DNA from: Lamellibrachia columna
Taxonomy: Eukaryota; Annelida; Polychaeta; Sabellida; Siboglinidae
Length of the DNA: 64,000 bases
Assembly: GCA_963662155.1 (NCBI GenBank)
Contig: OY759274.1
Location: 36,876,965-36,940,964 of the forward strand
Direction of reading: 5' to 3'
This document shows positions 26,994 to 39,477 of this stretch, in pieces. A program made the position numbers and the translations under genes. Under the pieces are notes generated by a model. It did no database searches. It was not told the DNA's origin and saw only the letters and a program-made list of their open reading frames with translations. How positions within the stretch are numbered: position 1 is the first letter of the stretch; each line of letters begins with the position of its first letter.

Positions 26994-28076
26994 ATGATAT
27001 ATATTGGAATAGTTGTTGCGTTTTCATCGCTGACTTTGTTACTGTGCAATGTCGCGTTGTGCCAAAATAACTGCAAGCCGAAGGATTGTATCGATCTGAA
27101 ATGCTACCGGGTATCAACTGGACATGATGGACCACACACCGTCTACCCGGGGATTGAAAAACTTACAACTATGACAGTGTCTTGCGACCAGACAGTTGGA
27201 GGCGGCGGCTGGATGGTTTGGATGCACAGATCTGCGAAGGTCAACGACACCAACTTTAATCAGACTTTTGATGGATACAAAAAAGGATTTGGACGACACG
27301 GTGGTCTTGACACAGAATATTATATGGGTCAGGAAAATATTCACCTTCTCACACACAGCAGCAACCTTGAAGTACGATTGGACGGCTTTCCATATACTGG
27401 TGGCACCTGTAGCATAGGGGCTGAAAACGTAAAATTGGGTAGCGAATCGGAAAGATACAAAGTTACAATCGGCCCAGCGATAAACCTTTTCCAAATGCAT
27501 GATTTAGTATTGCATTATTTGGATGGCCAGAAGTTTACACGGGGAAACAAAGGCATGACGTGTGGAAAGTTATCTGGTTGGGTATACTGGTGGTACGACG
27601 CTTGCACGTCGTTCTTCTTGTTTGGGATTCATGCCAATTTAACCGTCGGTCATGGCCATGTCTACGTGCGGGATTGCGTAGTAACAGGACCGACCTCGGT
27701 AATGCGTGTAAAGATGTTGTTACGGCCATTCGACGACTCTCGGCAGTGCAATAACCCGTGCAAGAACGGCGCAACTTGTCTGTATGATGCGAAGACAGAC
27801 ACTTCTTCGTGTCAGTGCGCGACTGGCTTCGAGGGTTCGATTTGTTCGGATAAGATAACGGAGGGGAAGAAGAAGTCAGCGGAAACGCTCAATTTGCTTC
27901 CGTTGCTTACCGGTCTCATTGTTCTGATCATCCTCACCGGTTTGGCCGTCTCTGGATTCTTGGTGTATCGGAAGAAGAAACGTGAACAGGAAGAAGAAGC
28001 CGAGCGCCAGCGGCAACTGGAGGCGGAAGAGGAAGTAGAAGAGGAAAGTGGTTTTTTCGGCTTCTTTGGATTCTGA
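26994..28076 (+). CDS. Fibrinogen-EGF type I membrane protein, intronless, 360 aa
   Basis: A single uninterrupted ORF starts at the first in-frame ATG (26994), just after a TATATAAAT sequence; the frame is open upstream only from a GTG. Residues 1-24 are a signal peptide (hydrophobic core ending CNVALCQ). Residues about 60-245 form a fibrinogen-related domain: GGGGWMVWMHR, GYKKGFGRHGG, ENIHLLT, YWWYDAC and MRVKMLLRPFD. Residues 252-284 are one six-cysteine EGF module (CNNPCKNGATC ... CQCATGFEGSIC). Residues 301-324 form a transmembrane helix, followed by a basic stop-transfer RKKK and an acidic coiled tail ending in three FF/F-G repeats (GFFGFFGF). It is likely a cell-surface recognition or adhesion protein; fibrinogen-related proteins often act in invertebrate immunity, but the ligand is unknown. 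It lies in the cargo at the centre of the foldback unit and is absent from copy 2. Confidence 0.88.
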   Translation: MIYIGIVVAFSSLTLLLCNVALCQNNCKPKDCIDLKCYRVSTGHDGPHTVYPGIEKLTTMTVSCDQTVGGGGWMVWMHRSAKVNDTNFNQTFDGYKKGFGRHGGLDTEYYMGQENIHLLTHSSNLEVRLDGFPYTGGTCSIGAENVKLGSESERYKVTIGPAINLFQMHDLVLHYLDGQKFTRGNKGMTCGKLSGWVYWWYDACTSFFLFGIHANLTVGHGHVYVRDCVVTGPTSVMRVKMLLRPFDDSRQCNNPCKNGATCLYDAKTDTSSCQCATGFEGSICSDKITEGKKKSAETLNLLPLLTGLIVLIILTGLAVSGFLVYRKKKREQEEEAERQRQLEAEEEVEEESGFFGFFGF

Positions 28077-28883
28077 TGTAGACTGATGCGTGCGGAAAAC
28101 GTTGCTAGGTACGTCATACTGGTATCATAAAAGCAGACGCACACGCATGCATTGGGTTCCAAATATGCATACAAGCACCGCAAGCACACACACTCGCGAC
28201 CACACACGCGCGCACGCACGCACATACGCACACACTCACGTACAACAATGTTTGGATAACCCATAAAGTGATGTTCGACGCCGCAACTGTGGATGGATAC
28301 ACCGTCTCACTTAATTTTTTTTAACTGATTTCCGAATTTAATACATTGTTTTAAACGTAGAGTACAACCTAGTCTATCGTCTAATGAACTATCAATTTTA
28401 TTAAATATAATTTGACGATTATCTACTGATGAATGCCCACCTTGCCGTTCAGTACTTTCGCGATCATCTATTAACAATTTACAAAATATGTGGACAAAGT
28501 TTATCGGGGTTAGACGGTCGTGGGACACATGATGGGCACACCCTTCGGATGCAATGGCAACATAATATTCGCTCTAAAGCACGCATGTTAAACAGATAAC
28601 GGTAAACATATTTAAACAAATGTGATTCGCTAAAACACAGGCGGTCAAGGTGGAATATGTATCTTTAATATATATAGCACACTTTTTACGATATAAACGA
28701 TTAGCCATTCAAAATAATAAAAGCAATATTCCTATGTGAACAGCTGCTTTCACTATTTTTTACAGGTGTGTGCACGTTCGATGGCTGCTTCTATGTGTAA
28801 TACTGTCGCCATTGTCGGAGCCTGTGTGAAGAAATTACTTGTGCAACCAAATTGCTTATGAAACGAAACTACGTGTGCGAACG
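28077..28883. other. 3' flank of the fibrinogen-EGF gene
   Basis: Includes a short CA/CGCA tract (28180-28240). No clear AATAAA lies close to the stop; one occurs near 28719 (AATAATAAAAGC). No further gene was recognised. Confidence 0.5.
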
Positions 28884-29106
28884 AACTGCATGAGTCAACG
28901 AACTGCCTGAGTCAACGAACTGCAAGAGTCAACGAACTGCCCGAGTCAACGAACTGCCCGAATCAATTAACTACACGAATCAACGAACTGCCTGAGTCAG
29001 CGAACTGCATGAGTTAACGAAATTCCCGAGTCAACGAACTGCCCGAGTCAACGAACTGACCGAGTCAACGAACTTCATGAGTCAACGAACTAACCGAGTC
29101 AACGAA
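28884..29106. repeat. 16-bp minisatellite with TGAGTCA core
   Basis: About fourteen units of a 16-bp repeat, consensus GAGTCAACGAACTGCC, with the two bases before GAGTCA variable (CT, CC, AT, AC). Several junctions form TGAGTCA, which is identical to an AP-1 core site. It is found only here in the window. Confidence 0.93.
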
Positions 29107-30489
29107 CGACGTTGCGAGTGTGGTCGGTCCAAAAATAATAAAATCCAGTTATTCAATCTTGGCCTGAACTTTATAAATGTTTTGACCGATGGAGACGAGG
29201 GTGGAAACATGTTGCTATGAGTTTGTCACAAAGTGGTTTGTGCGATTAGTATTATTAGTTTTACGTAAGTCGGTTATGGTGTTGCTCTCTCCCGATTGTC
29301 AGTGCAGAACGCCATACGATCAAATTCTCCACAAGTGGCGCCACTCACCATTTAACCACTGCAACAACTTGCATTTGAAAAACAATAGCAATACAATAAC
29401 GTTCCTTTTGGTTTGAACGTGCGCTACATTATTCAAGTGCACAGTTGCATTGGCGTAAACAGTCTTAAATTACAAAAATTACGTTGCCCTGCCAACCAAT
29501 AATTTATACTACTCATCAACTGTCCGTTTTGAACTCATAATCAAGTTATGGATGTTGTGATAAACAATGTGACATGGTTGCCACGAGCGGACGGGTCTTG
29601 CGCAACAGTCTTCACATATTTGTTTCTATGCCCATCGTTGAGTGGCGAGGACTGTGACAACATTAATTGGCACCACAAGCAGGCAATTATCACCAAACCT
29701 CTAAAAACCCAGAATTTTCTAATCGGAGTTGGTTGTTGACTTGTTGTCTTCGCAGCCAAATGGACTACACAGAACGGAAAGCAGTGACCGCAAGCATTTT
29801 TCGGCGAGACAGGTCCTCAACGTCAAGGAACATGGATCCATGTTTCTTGGTCGTCCTTCGTTCTTCAGCAACACGGTCGGCTTCACAGTACATTGTGGCG
29901 GCGAAGACAAATGGCTTAGCGGTAATTCATACTGGGTTAGCCATTAAATGGAAAAACTGGAAATCGTCATTCGAAATATAATGTTATTGTTTCGGAGGTA
30001 ACCGAAAACAAGCAGAATCCTGCAATACTCCTTAACGCGGGCGGTCACCAATTATAGAAATTATTCCTACCGGACACTGGGGAGGACAATGACTATGACA
30101 AGTGTGCCCATGCACTAGAAAAGCATATCGATGCAAAAAAAATTGCCTAAAGAATGTCGTGTCTTCGTCACCGGAAGGGGGAGAGACGATGGCATTGGTC
30201 ACATAGCAGGATATTGTAGAAAATCTAAAAACCACACGTGAAAAATGTGACATAATGTGACACTTTCCGGCTTGTTGCAACACCAGGTAACCACATGGTG
30301 TCGCCACTTGTTGGTGGGGCAACCCTCATCGTGGTTGTGGAAGCATGGACAGAAGCCGCGGGCGAAGTCGTGGAAACAGAATGTTAGAAGCATTGAGAAA
30401 CGAGACCAGTGAATATACGATGCCGATCAATATTGAGGAGAAATATGTGAACATGCTGCAATATAGTCACATTCCGCAAGATTCCAGGC
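29107..30489. other. Unassigned cargo DNA upstream of the Gypsy remnant
   Basis: Several 60-100 aa ORFs overlap on both strands. One plus-strand ORF (29729-29947) follows an acceptor-like CTTGTTGTCTTCGCAG at 29755 and reads NVKEHGSMFLGRPSFF then FTVHCGGEDKW. I do not recognise it. The rest could be the 5' or gag part of the retroelement, but no LTR or zinc knuckle was found. Confidence 0.35.
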
Positions 30490-31571
30490 TTGAATTTGAG
30501 AAGCTGTAATAGCCGAGTTTATGCATACGCCTCTCGGAGTCCACTGGAGGTGGTGGCCAGCTGTGAAGTGCGCATGGCAGATCAAGGAGGTAGAGAAGTA
30601 GACGCTACACATTTGTTCGTGGTCAAAGGCGATCATGCTGCGCTGTTAGGAAGAAAGACAGCCGAAGAGCTCTTAGTGCCCAGGGTAGGACTGGCAGCAG
30701 ACGGTTTAGCCAAGGAGAAGTTGAGAGAAATGTACCCTCATGCGTTCACTGGTCTCGGCAGGTTGAAGAACTATCAGTTGAAGCTGAACAGTGATGAAAG
30801 TGTTACACCTGTGGCCCACCCAATCAGAAGGATACCGCTCAGCAGAAGAGAGAAGGTTGTGCAAAAACTGAAGTAGCTTGAAGATTTCATTGAAAAAGTG
30901 GATGAAAATACGTCATTGAAAAAGTAGATGGTCCTACACAGTGGGTAAACACCCTAGTGACGGTGGAGAAGCCGAATGGAGATGTCGGGGGTGTTTCGGG
31001 ATATCCGATAATCAAACAAAAATCTATAAGAAGGGAACGTCAACCCATCCCCACAGTCGAAAAGACAATACGGGAGATGGGGTAAATGAAGATGTTGACA
31101 AAGCTCCACCTGAACATGGCATTCCACCAGGATTAACTACATCCAGACTCCTGAGACTTCACAACGTTCGCAGCATTAAATTGACTCTACAGGGCCTTGT
31201 ATTCGGGTTGAACATGGCCTCCGATAAGTTCAATCACACCATCAGACAGGTGGTGCAGGACTGTCCCGGAGCATTCAACACCCACGACGATCTCATCGTC
31301 GGAGGTGTGAATGACGACCAACATTAATAGCGAAAGTTAGCACTCTTGTGGAAGTTTGCAGAAAGCGGACGTACATTCAACTTCGAGAAACTGAAATTCA
31401 AAGTAAGGAAGATCAACTTCATGAGACATATGGACTGCCATACAACGTGAGGAGTGACAACGGGCCACAAGTTGTTGCTACAGAAGGATTCGTCAAGTAT
31501 CTAGGTATACAACATACGAAAGGTTTCCCGGACTGGCCACACAGCAGTGGCAACGTGGAACGTTTTAACAC
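30490..31571 (+). mobile_element. Ty3/Gypsy pol remnant
   Basis: Plus strand in broken frames. The segment 30490-30876 looks like the end of the aspartic protease and the lead into RT (HLFVVKGDHAALLGRKTAEE, then PVAHPIRRIPLSRREKV). The segment 30941-31327 keeps late-RT phrases (TLQGLVFGLNMASDKFNHTI, FNTHDDLIVGG). The segment 31348-31575 keeps the integrase motif LPYNVRSDNGPQVVAT followed by KYLGIQHTKGF, WPHSSGNVERFN. RNase H and most of integrase are deleted, and frames are interrupted. It ends at the foldback centre. Confidence 0.8.
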
Positions 31572-32637
31572 CTAAACGAATGAATACAAACTAACCATTT
31601 GCAACTACAATCAACAATATCACGCCAGTGGTTTACTAGTAGACGCTTGTAGAACACACAGCAACCGTATTTCATGGGCCGCGCCATTGTTGTCAATAAA
31701 CCTACGTAAAGAGTTCCTGCTTATCTCTACAACTAGTTTCCCACACTTCTGATTTATGGCGCTTGCTCTTTTTAATGAATATTACATTTTTTGAAATGAC
31801 CCCTTAGCTTTTTCGAGAAACCCCTTTACTTTGAGATGACCACTTAATGTTTGACATGATCCCTTAATGTGTTGAGACGATCAGCCAGTTCTTTTTACTC
31901 AACGCTTCTATTTTTGAAAAGATCCATTAACCTTTTTCAGTAGATCCCTTTTTATGAGATGACCCCTTAATGTTTTAGATAATTCCTAAATGCGTTGAGT
32001 CGATCAGCCAGGGCCCGAGGTTATAAACCGTACTCAACTCAATTGAGCACGATTTCATGCTCAAGCCTCGCTTTCACACTATGCTCAAACTCAGGCGAGG
32101 TTATAAAACATCTTGAGCACGAAATCGTGCTCATCGTTGAGCACGAAATGCTGAAATCCTGAGTATTGCTCAGGACCGTGCTCAACGCCGTGCTCAAGCA
32201 TAAATAAAAATGGCAGCTCACGCATAAATTTATTGAAGTCGTTGAAGGTTCGTCCGTTTTGTGAAGATAAGCTGTCCGATTTGAGCGTCCAGGCCGCCTA
32301 CTTCCGAGTTTTATCCGTATGAAGAACTGATGGAATACGACATTTGTGAAAGATTTTGTTTGATGGCTCAAACTGCACTATTTAACGAACATTTGGCAAA
32401 CGTAACAGCAACAGCGACAGACACCGCAAAACAAGTGATAGTTTACTTTTAGTGGCGGCTTTTTCGGCGACGGGGACCATTCATTTACAGCTGCTGCAGG
32501 ACGACAACATTCTGTTTCAACTGCCGAGTCAGAGTCACGATTCACACGAAACGTGTCTGCAGAAATTAAAACTATGTGGTTTAGTTGGACGATTTATAAC
32601 ATGTTATACTGGACATTAAGCCATACCAATACGATAT

Positions 32638-32800
32638 AAAGGGGCGGATCCAGGGTTTAGAAAAAGGGGGGGTCCAACGTAATGTATGAAGCGCCAAGGC
32701 AAAGGCGCGAAACGAGGCGTGAAGCGCCTCGGGGTGTGTGTGGTAGGGGAGTATGCCCCTTACTTCCCATTTGACGTTTTTTTTATACAAAACACTTGAA
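32638..32800. repeat. Possible small insertion inside the Harbinger-like element
   Basis: A GC-rich stretch starting GGGGCGGATCCAGGGTTTAG followed by a G-run contrasts with its AT-rich surroundings. It resembles the end of a separate dispersed repeat. The boundaries could not be set. Confidence 0.35.
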
Positions 32801-33835
32801 AGGTATATTGGGACACCAATTATCCGGTTTTAATCGAGTTAGGGTCTAATGTAATCAACCCAAACTTCAGACATGCGACATCGTACGTATACAATACGGA
32901 TTTTTGGGAGGAGTACGGCCTTGTGCCGTGTCCCGTTTTAATACGGATTTGCTGAAAATATAAAAATCGTGATAAAGTAGTCCTATGTATTTTCTTGCAT
33001 TCGTCACATAAGTATAACTTCAAATGTCAAATTTACAGTAGACGAGGTGCAACTACTTTTGAGTCTGTTTTGTTTCATTTACACCTGTATAGGTAGGGCT
33101 ATTCCAAACGAGTATACTACAATTGACTAAACCAACACGTAATAGTCTTAACTCTGTATCAGCATTATTGCAAACTAGAGGCACGATAGTGTAGTAATAG
33201 TAAACATATATATTTATTCGCACGACAATGTGTACATTTCAATTACAATTGAAGTATCTTTGCACACAAAGAGACTAACACGTCTTTGACTAAAAAAGTG
33301 CTACATGCATTCTCAATATTATTCAGCACATCCTTTGCCAAAGAAACTGTGTTTAATATTTTTTCATCCAGCCCCTTCCGATATTGGTTCTGAATGATAT
33401 AATAAAAGTGGCTAGGTTTCATATTATAGAAAGTCGTGGCATCAAGTTTAAACCGAGACAAAGTGTAATTGAAACTTTTAGACATATATGAACCAATACC
33501 CCGAAGGGCTAGATTGCCCTCTCAAGAGAGTCTATCCAAACTGTTATTGCATTTTAAACTACTCTGTATAAAGCTTACCATTCGATTCATGGTCTAAATT
33601 TGAATCGGGAGACATTCTGCTAAAAGTAGTAGTAGTGCCATATAATAACAGTGAGTGCAAACTGGTAGATTAAAACGTTTCCTGAGACCTTTGCGCCATG
33701 TAAATGAAAATGCATCATAAAAATACACACACAATAGAAAGAGGAACAGTATGACATAACTAACTGACGTTATGTACTTATATTACAAAACCCAAAAATG
33801 TAAATGTAGTGTTTAGCACATCCGCCTTTCATGTC

Positions 33836-33930
33836 GTGTGTGCGTGTGTGTGCAAGCGTGTGCGTGTGTTTGCGAGCGTATGCGTGTATGTGTGCGTGCG
33901 TGCGTGCGTGCGTGCGTGTGTGCGTGCGAG
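33836..33930. repeat. GT/GC degenerate microsatellite
   Basis: Alternating GTGTGCGTGTGTG tract with GCGTGCGTGCGTG end, inside the Harbinger-like element. No protein is called. Confidence 0.8.
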
Positions 33931-35699
33931 CGAGCATGTGCTATTTCTTAGTTTTTACAAATACTTCACTTTCTGGGTTCACTGCACAACAATCTGAATA
34001 CATCACTGTGTACCACACAGAGTCTTCTACGTGACTCTGACGTATGGTTCCACCAGACAAGTGTATAGACTATATTTCAAGTGTATATCCATATAGCATA
34101 GGTATAACATGATCTAAACAGAGTAGTTTTTACATATTCAATGCACATAGAGTGATCAAAACTATGAAACTGAACCTTTGTCTCACAAAATGTTTATTGA
34201 CAGTGTTGTACTCCTCTTTCCAGTACGTGTGTATTGTTACACACATCTATAGTATAGATTATGTAAACAACAGGCATTCTAATGAAATATCAAAATAAAA
34301 CATTATTAATATACCACGGATTTAGGTAATGTCATTATTTTTTTACCTTTGACAACATAAATATAATATATTTTTGTAAAGAAATTTATGTTATATTAAC
34401 ACTTGTATTCATTAAAAAAGTACAACTTGTCGTGTTCCTCGGTACATTTCCAGAAGTTCTAGTTACCACGCTATAAATGAACATGGCAAATATAATTAGG
34501 CTGCCGAATCGCTTAGTTGGGTCATAATCTTAGCCTGGCTGCGAGATATTACTATTTGCTATTTTTTATTTTTAGACTGTTTTATCTTGTGATTCGTCTC
34601 GTTCTGTCTGTTAAATCGTTCACTGTGTGCTCGACTTTCCACACACCGTGTGATATTGGTGATGGGTTGATTTTTCTCATGCGCTTTTTCCCGCAAAAGA
34701 GACGCTTGCAGCCGAAATTCTTCGTCCACCACTGTTTAAATGCGGAAGTATCTTTGTTATCTTTTTTAAAAAGAGAGTTCCATTTGGCCGCTTGTGCATT
34801 TGAAAAAACCGCGTCGTTTCGTACTCAGCTGAGTACGTACTCAAGACGTTTTATAACCTCGGTTGAGCACGAAAACTCTGGTGAGCATGAAATCTCATAC
34901 TTGAGCATAGACTTGAGCTTGAGTTTGAGTACGGTTTATAACCTCGGGCCCAGTTCTTTTTAATCTACACTTCTATTTTTTTTTATTCGTTAACTTGTTT
35001 GAGAAGACCCCTTTATTTTATGCGATGAACTTTTAATGTTTTAACATGATCTCTTAATTTATTGAGACGATAAGCTAGTTCTTTTTTAATGAATATTTAC
35101 GTTTTATAAATGATCCTTTAACTTTTTAGAAGACCCCTTTATTGTATGAGGTGACCTTTTAATGTTTTAAGATGATTGCTTAATTTGTTTGAGACGATCA
35201 GCTAGTTATTTTATTTAAATTATACCTTACATTTGAGATGAACGTTTATTTTTTAAATGGCCCATTCCTTTTTGTCTTCACTACTACCCTGCGTGATTCG
35301 AGCCCATCATTTGCCCACATCAACTATTATTATTGCCGTATGCAATCTAAGAGGATATATAAACGGCAGTCCATATGTCCTCCCAGAAAACAAGCCGCTG
35401 AATCGTTCTGAGAATACTATTTTCAGTGTACCTTAGTGAACGTGGAGTGGGTGTCAGCATGGTTACCCGTGATAAGGGTGAACATGAGGATGTTGAGGAG
35501 GAGGAGCAGGAGCAGGAGCAAGACGATGAGGCTCATTGGTGAGGACGAGGTAGTTGTCTTCACCATAGTAATAATTATCAGCCTCATAATCATCATCACT
35601 AAAATAAACATTTAATTATTTTCATCATTCTCCTCCTATTCATCATCATCATTACCATTTATTATCTTCATAATAATAATTTCCATCGTATTTATTACT

Positions 35700-36305
35700 T
35701 CACCGGTCGATTTATTACGGTAATGGTCGATTTATTACAACACCGTCGATGTATTACATTAACGGTCGATTATTACATTACTGGTCGATTTATCACATCA
35801 ACGGTCGATGTATTACATTAACGGTCGATTATTACATTACTGGTCGATTTATCACATCACCGGTCGATGTATTACATTAACGGTCGATTATTACATTACT
35901 GGTCGATTTATCTCATCAACGGTCGATGTATTACATTAACGGTCGATTATTACATTACTGGTCGATTTATCACATCACCGGTCGATGTATTACATTAACG
36001 GTCGATTATTACATTACTGGTCGATTTATCACATCAACGGTCGATGTATTACATTAACGGTCGATTATTACATTACTGGTCGATTGATTACATCACTGGT
36101 CGATGTATTACATTAACGGTCGATTATTACATTACTGGTCGATTTATTACATCACCTGTCGATATATTACATTAACGGTCGATTATTACATTACTGGTCG
36201 ATTTATTACATCACCGGTCGATTTATTACATTAACGGTCGAGTTATTACATTAACGGTCGATTATTACATTATTGGTTGATTTATTACATCACTTGTCGA
36301 TTATT
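35700..36305. repeat. GGTCGATT(A)TTACATTA satellite, expanded
   Basis: Tandem units of about 20 bp (GGTCGATTATTACATTAC and variants GGTCGATGTATTACATTAA, GGTCGATTTATCACATCA) arranged in a higher-order repeat of about 60 bp repeated many times. The equivalent arm ends at 24780-24870, 57840-57900 and 60335-60535 have only a few units. Confidence 0.93.
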
Positions 36306-38137
36306 ACGTTACTTCCCTCCATACTTTACCCTCCACCATTCACTCCAATATGTCTTGTTAACATTATAGAACAGTATAGGACACCGTATGGCGTGATTTT
36401 ACGATAAAACCAATTAATAGCCACTTCAGTGTCAATCCGGTCAGGCGTGACACGTCGTGACAGCTATAAATAATCAATGCACGAACATATTAACAAGGCA
36501 GAGCGCTGTGTGTAGGCCTACTAGTGTGCTACAGCGCCGCCCGCCGCGAGAATGTTCAAGTGTACGTTTACGATTTCAGTTGGTAAAGGAACCGTGACTT
36601 TCCTGTGACGTGCTCCGTATCACGGGTGACGGCCCAAGCAACCTGGTAGACCAACTGCAGCAACAAGTCATACTACATGTCGCTGAAAGACTGTATGATG
36701 AGTTGGTAGGAACAGGTGAGGTGTGCTTCAATTACTCGCCAGCAGCTATTATTATTAATGCCGGTGTTGAAGCAATTGTATTGGAATACTGTCGGCGACC
36801 TTATTTCTATTGACACTATAATAGAAAATAGGCCCACGATATTCATGCGAACGCATATGATGCCCTTAGCCAACAGATATTGAAATAAAGCCCTTATGTA
36901 GACCTGATTGCGCCAACACTCCACGTTAACTCTTGGGGGCATGTACCCTCTGTAATACGAAGCATCATGTAACTATGAAACAGGTATCATTGTGTTTTGA
37001 TTTCATTAATGCCTGCGATATTGTTTCTCGGGGTGTATGTTCTCGAAGCGAGAAAAGGCGGCTGTGCTTCGTCCGCATGAAGTTTTTTTTTTTTTAGAAC
37101 AAAGTTGGCTCCATGTGGAACATAAACCAACTACATGTTACTCCAGTCTTACTAGTGTTTGCACTGCAATCGAATGCCGCACAATAAACTATTCTGACGC
37201 TCGCTCCTAAATAACCGCTATCGCTGTCAACCGTACGGTGAATGAATGGGAAGTCCCAGTTACGTAGCGCGTCCTTGTCATCAGTGACGTCACGTCGAAG
37301 TTTGCCATTATTCTAGGGAAAAATATTCATAATCAAAACAGGACGGTAGAACAGAGTATTATTTGAAATTATTAATTCATTTAATTCTAATGATTTTTTT
37401 GTGTTGTGAAAATGGAAATATACTACAAGATGCCATATAATACGGTTTCAAACAATCATTGTTTTTATTCCCATTTAGTATAATTTTCAAACCAGTATGG
37501 TTACATTACTGGCGATACTACGTGTATATTTTCCATTTCGACTTCTTTTGTAAATATCTACGACAAATTATATCTAGAAACAAAAACACGTCGGAATCCA
37601 CCGACTACCAAATCGGTACAGAGAATAGTCACATTAAAAAAAATCAACAAAATAATATCAGGATGTTTTTTCAAACAACAGGAAATATGTGTTGGTGTAA
37701 AGCCAAAAGGGCTCAGTTACGCCGAACAATACTTGCATGAAGTAGTATGTCTTTTCGAGTATATATAAACATCTTCGATAGCCACAATTTACTACTAATC
37801 GAGGAAGCTGAAACGTTGGGCTTACATATTTAAATATATTAGTTATTCGAGGTAAATTACGTTCTATATTGTACACGATTTAACAAATAGATTGAAATCT
37901 AAACTAAAATACGTGGTATTTTCAATGTATGTTCAAGACAGATGGAGTATTTTCAACTTACAGTATTGCTTTTAAACTCCGATTACATTCAGCCACAAAC
38001 CTGGCGTATATCACTTTCCCAAGGATATTTGTTATTGCTTTGAGCAATACATCGATAGCTAGTCTAATACATGACAAATGATAATTAATATGTTAATGTT
38101 GGACCTGAGTGCTTTCAACTTCGTATAGCTGAGTGTT
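36306..38137. other. Shared right flank of the duplicated segment; conserved ORF
   Basis: This region matches 60546-64000 discontinuously. An ORF at 36610-36813 (ITGDGPSNLVDQLQQQV, VAERLYDELVGT) is shared with 62047-62160 in copy 2 and is followed in both by a donor-like GTGAGG/GTAAGA. Here a 5-bp insertion breaks the frame upstream of ITGDG. The rest is AT-rich without recognised genes. Confidence 0.5.
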
Positions 38138-38170
38138 TTAAATGTAGCCATAGTGAGTTGAACATGGTCA

Positions 38171-39477
<1,307 letters not shown>

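Larger units (their letters stand above)
32013..34951. mobile_element. PIF/Harbinger-like DNA transposon, degraded
   Basis: The ends are inverted: GGCCCGAGGTTATAAACCGT at 32013 and its reverse complement ending at 34951, with a TTGAGCACGA-rich subterminal region on both sides. It is flanked by CAG on each side. Copy 2 shows the uninterrupted target (GATCAGCCAATTC at about 59585). Plus-strand pieces near 32290-32600 resemble a Harbinger transposase N-terminus (FYPYEELMEYDICERF; LLLVAAFSATGTIHLQLLQD). On the minus strand near 34520-34830, KWNSLFKKDNKDTSAFKQWW may be the second, Myb/SANT-like gene of this superfamily. A 243-nt minus ORF (33243-33485) is unassigned. Frameshifts show that it is dead. 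Confidence 0.7.
31572..36305 (-). repeat. Foldback unit copy 1, right arm (split by a transposon)
   Basis: Inverted counterpart of 24630-26153: GATCCCTTAATG-type phrases (31800-32010 and 34955-35240), GTGGGTGTCAGCATGG at about 35450, (GAG/ATC)n tracts (35480-35690) and the GGTCGATT satellite (35700-36305). Colinear with 59197-60545. The arm is interrupted at 32013-34951 by a DNA transposon. Confidence 0.85.
19641..38137. repeat. Large segmental duplication, copy 1
   Basis: Colinear, direct copy of 51982-64000. Anchor pairs: 19641/51982, 20830/53515, 21666/55266, 23395/57015, 25280/58320, 26153/59194, 31572/59197, 35430/60070, 36330/60565 and 38086/63949. Size differences come mainly from three blocks in this copy: 5.4 kb at 26154-31571, a 2.9-kb DNA transposon at 32013-34951 and an expanded arm satellite. 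There is also a deletion of the 5' part of the RTE-like LINE. A (TA)n array starts 37 bp after the last matched base. Confidence 0.9.

Noticed and set aside
28884..29106. CRISPR array
   Set aside because: The 16-bp unit repeats head-to-tail with no unique spacers, in a eukaryotic context.
29541..29981. Overlapping ORFs on both strands near 29.5-29.98 kb as a gene
   Set aside because: No recognisable motif, no consistent frame and no conserved copy; left as unassigned DNA.
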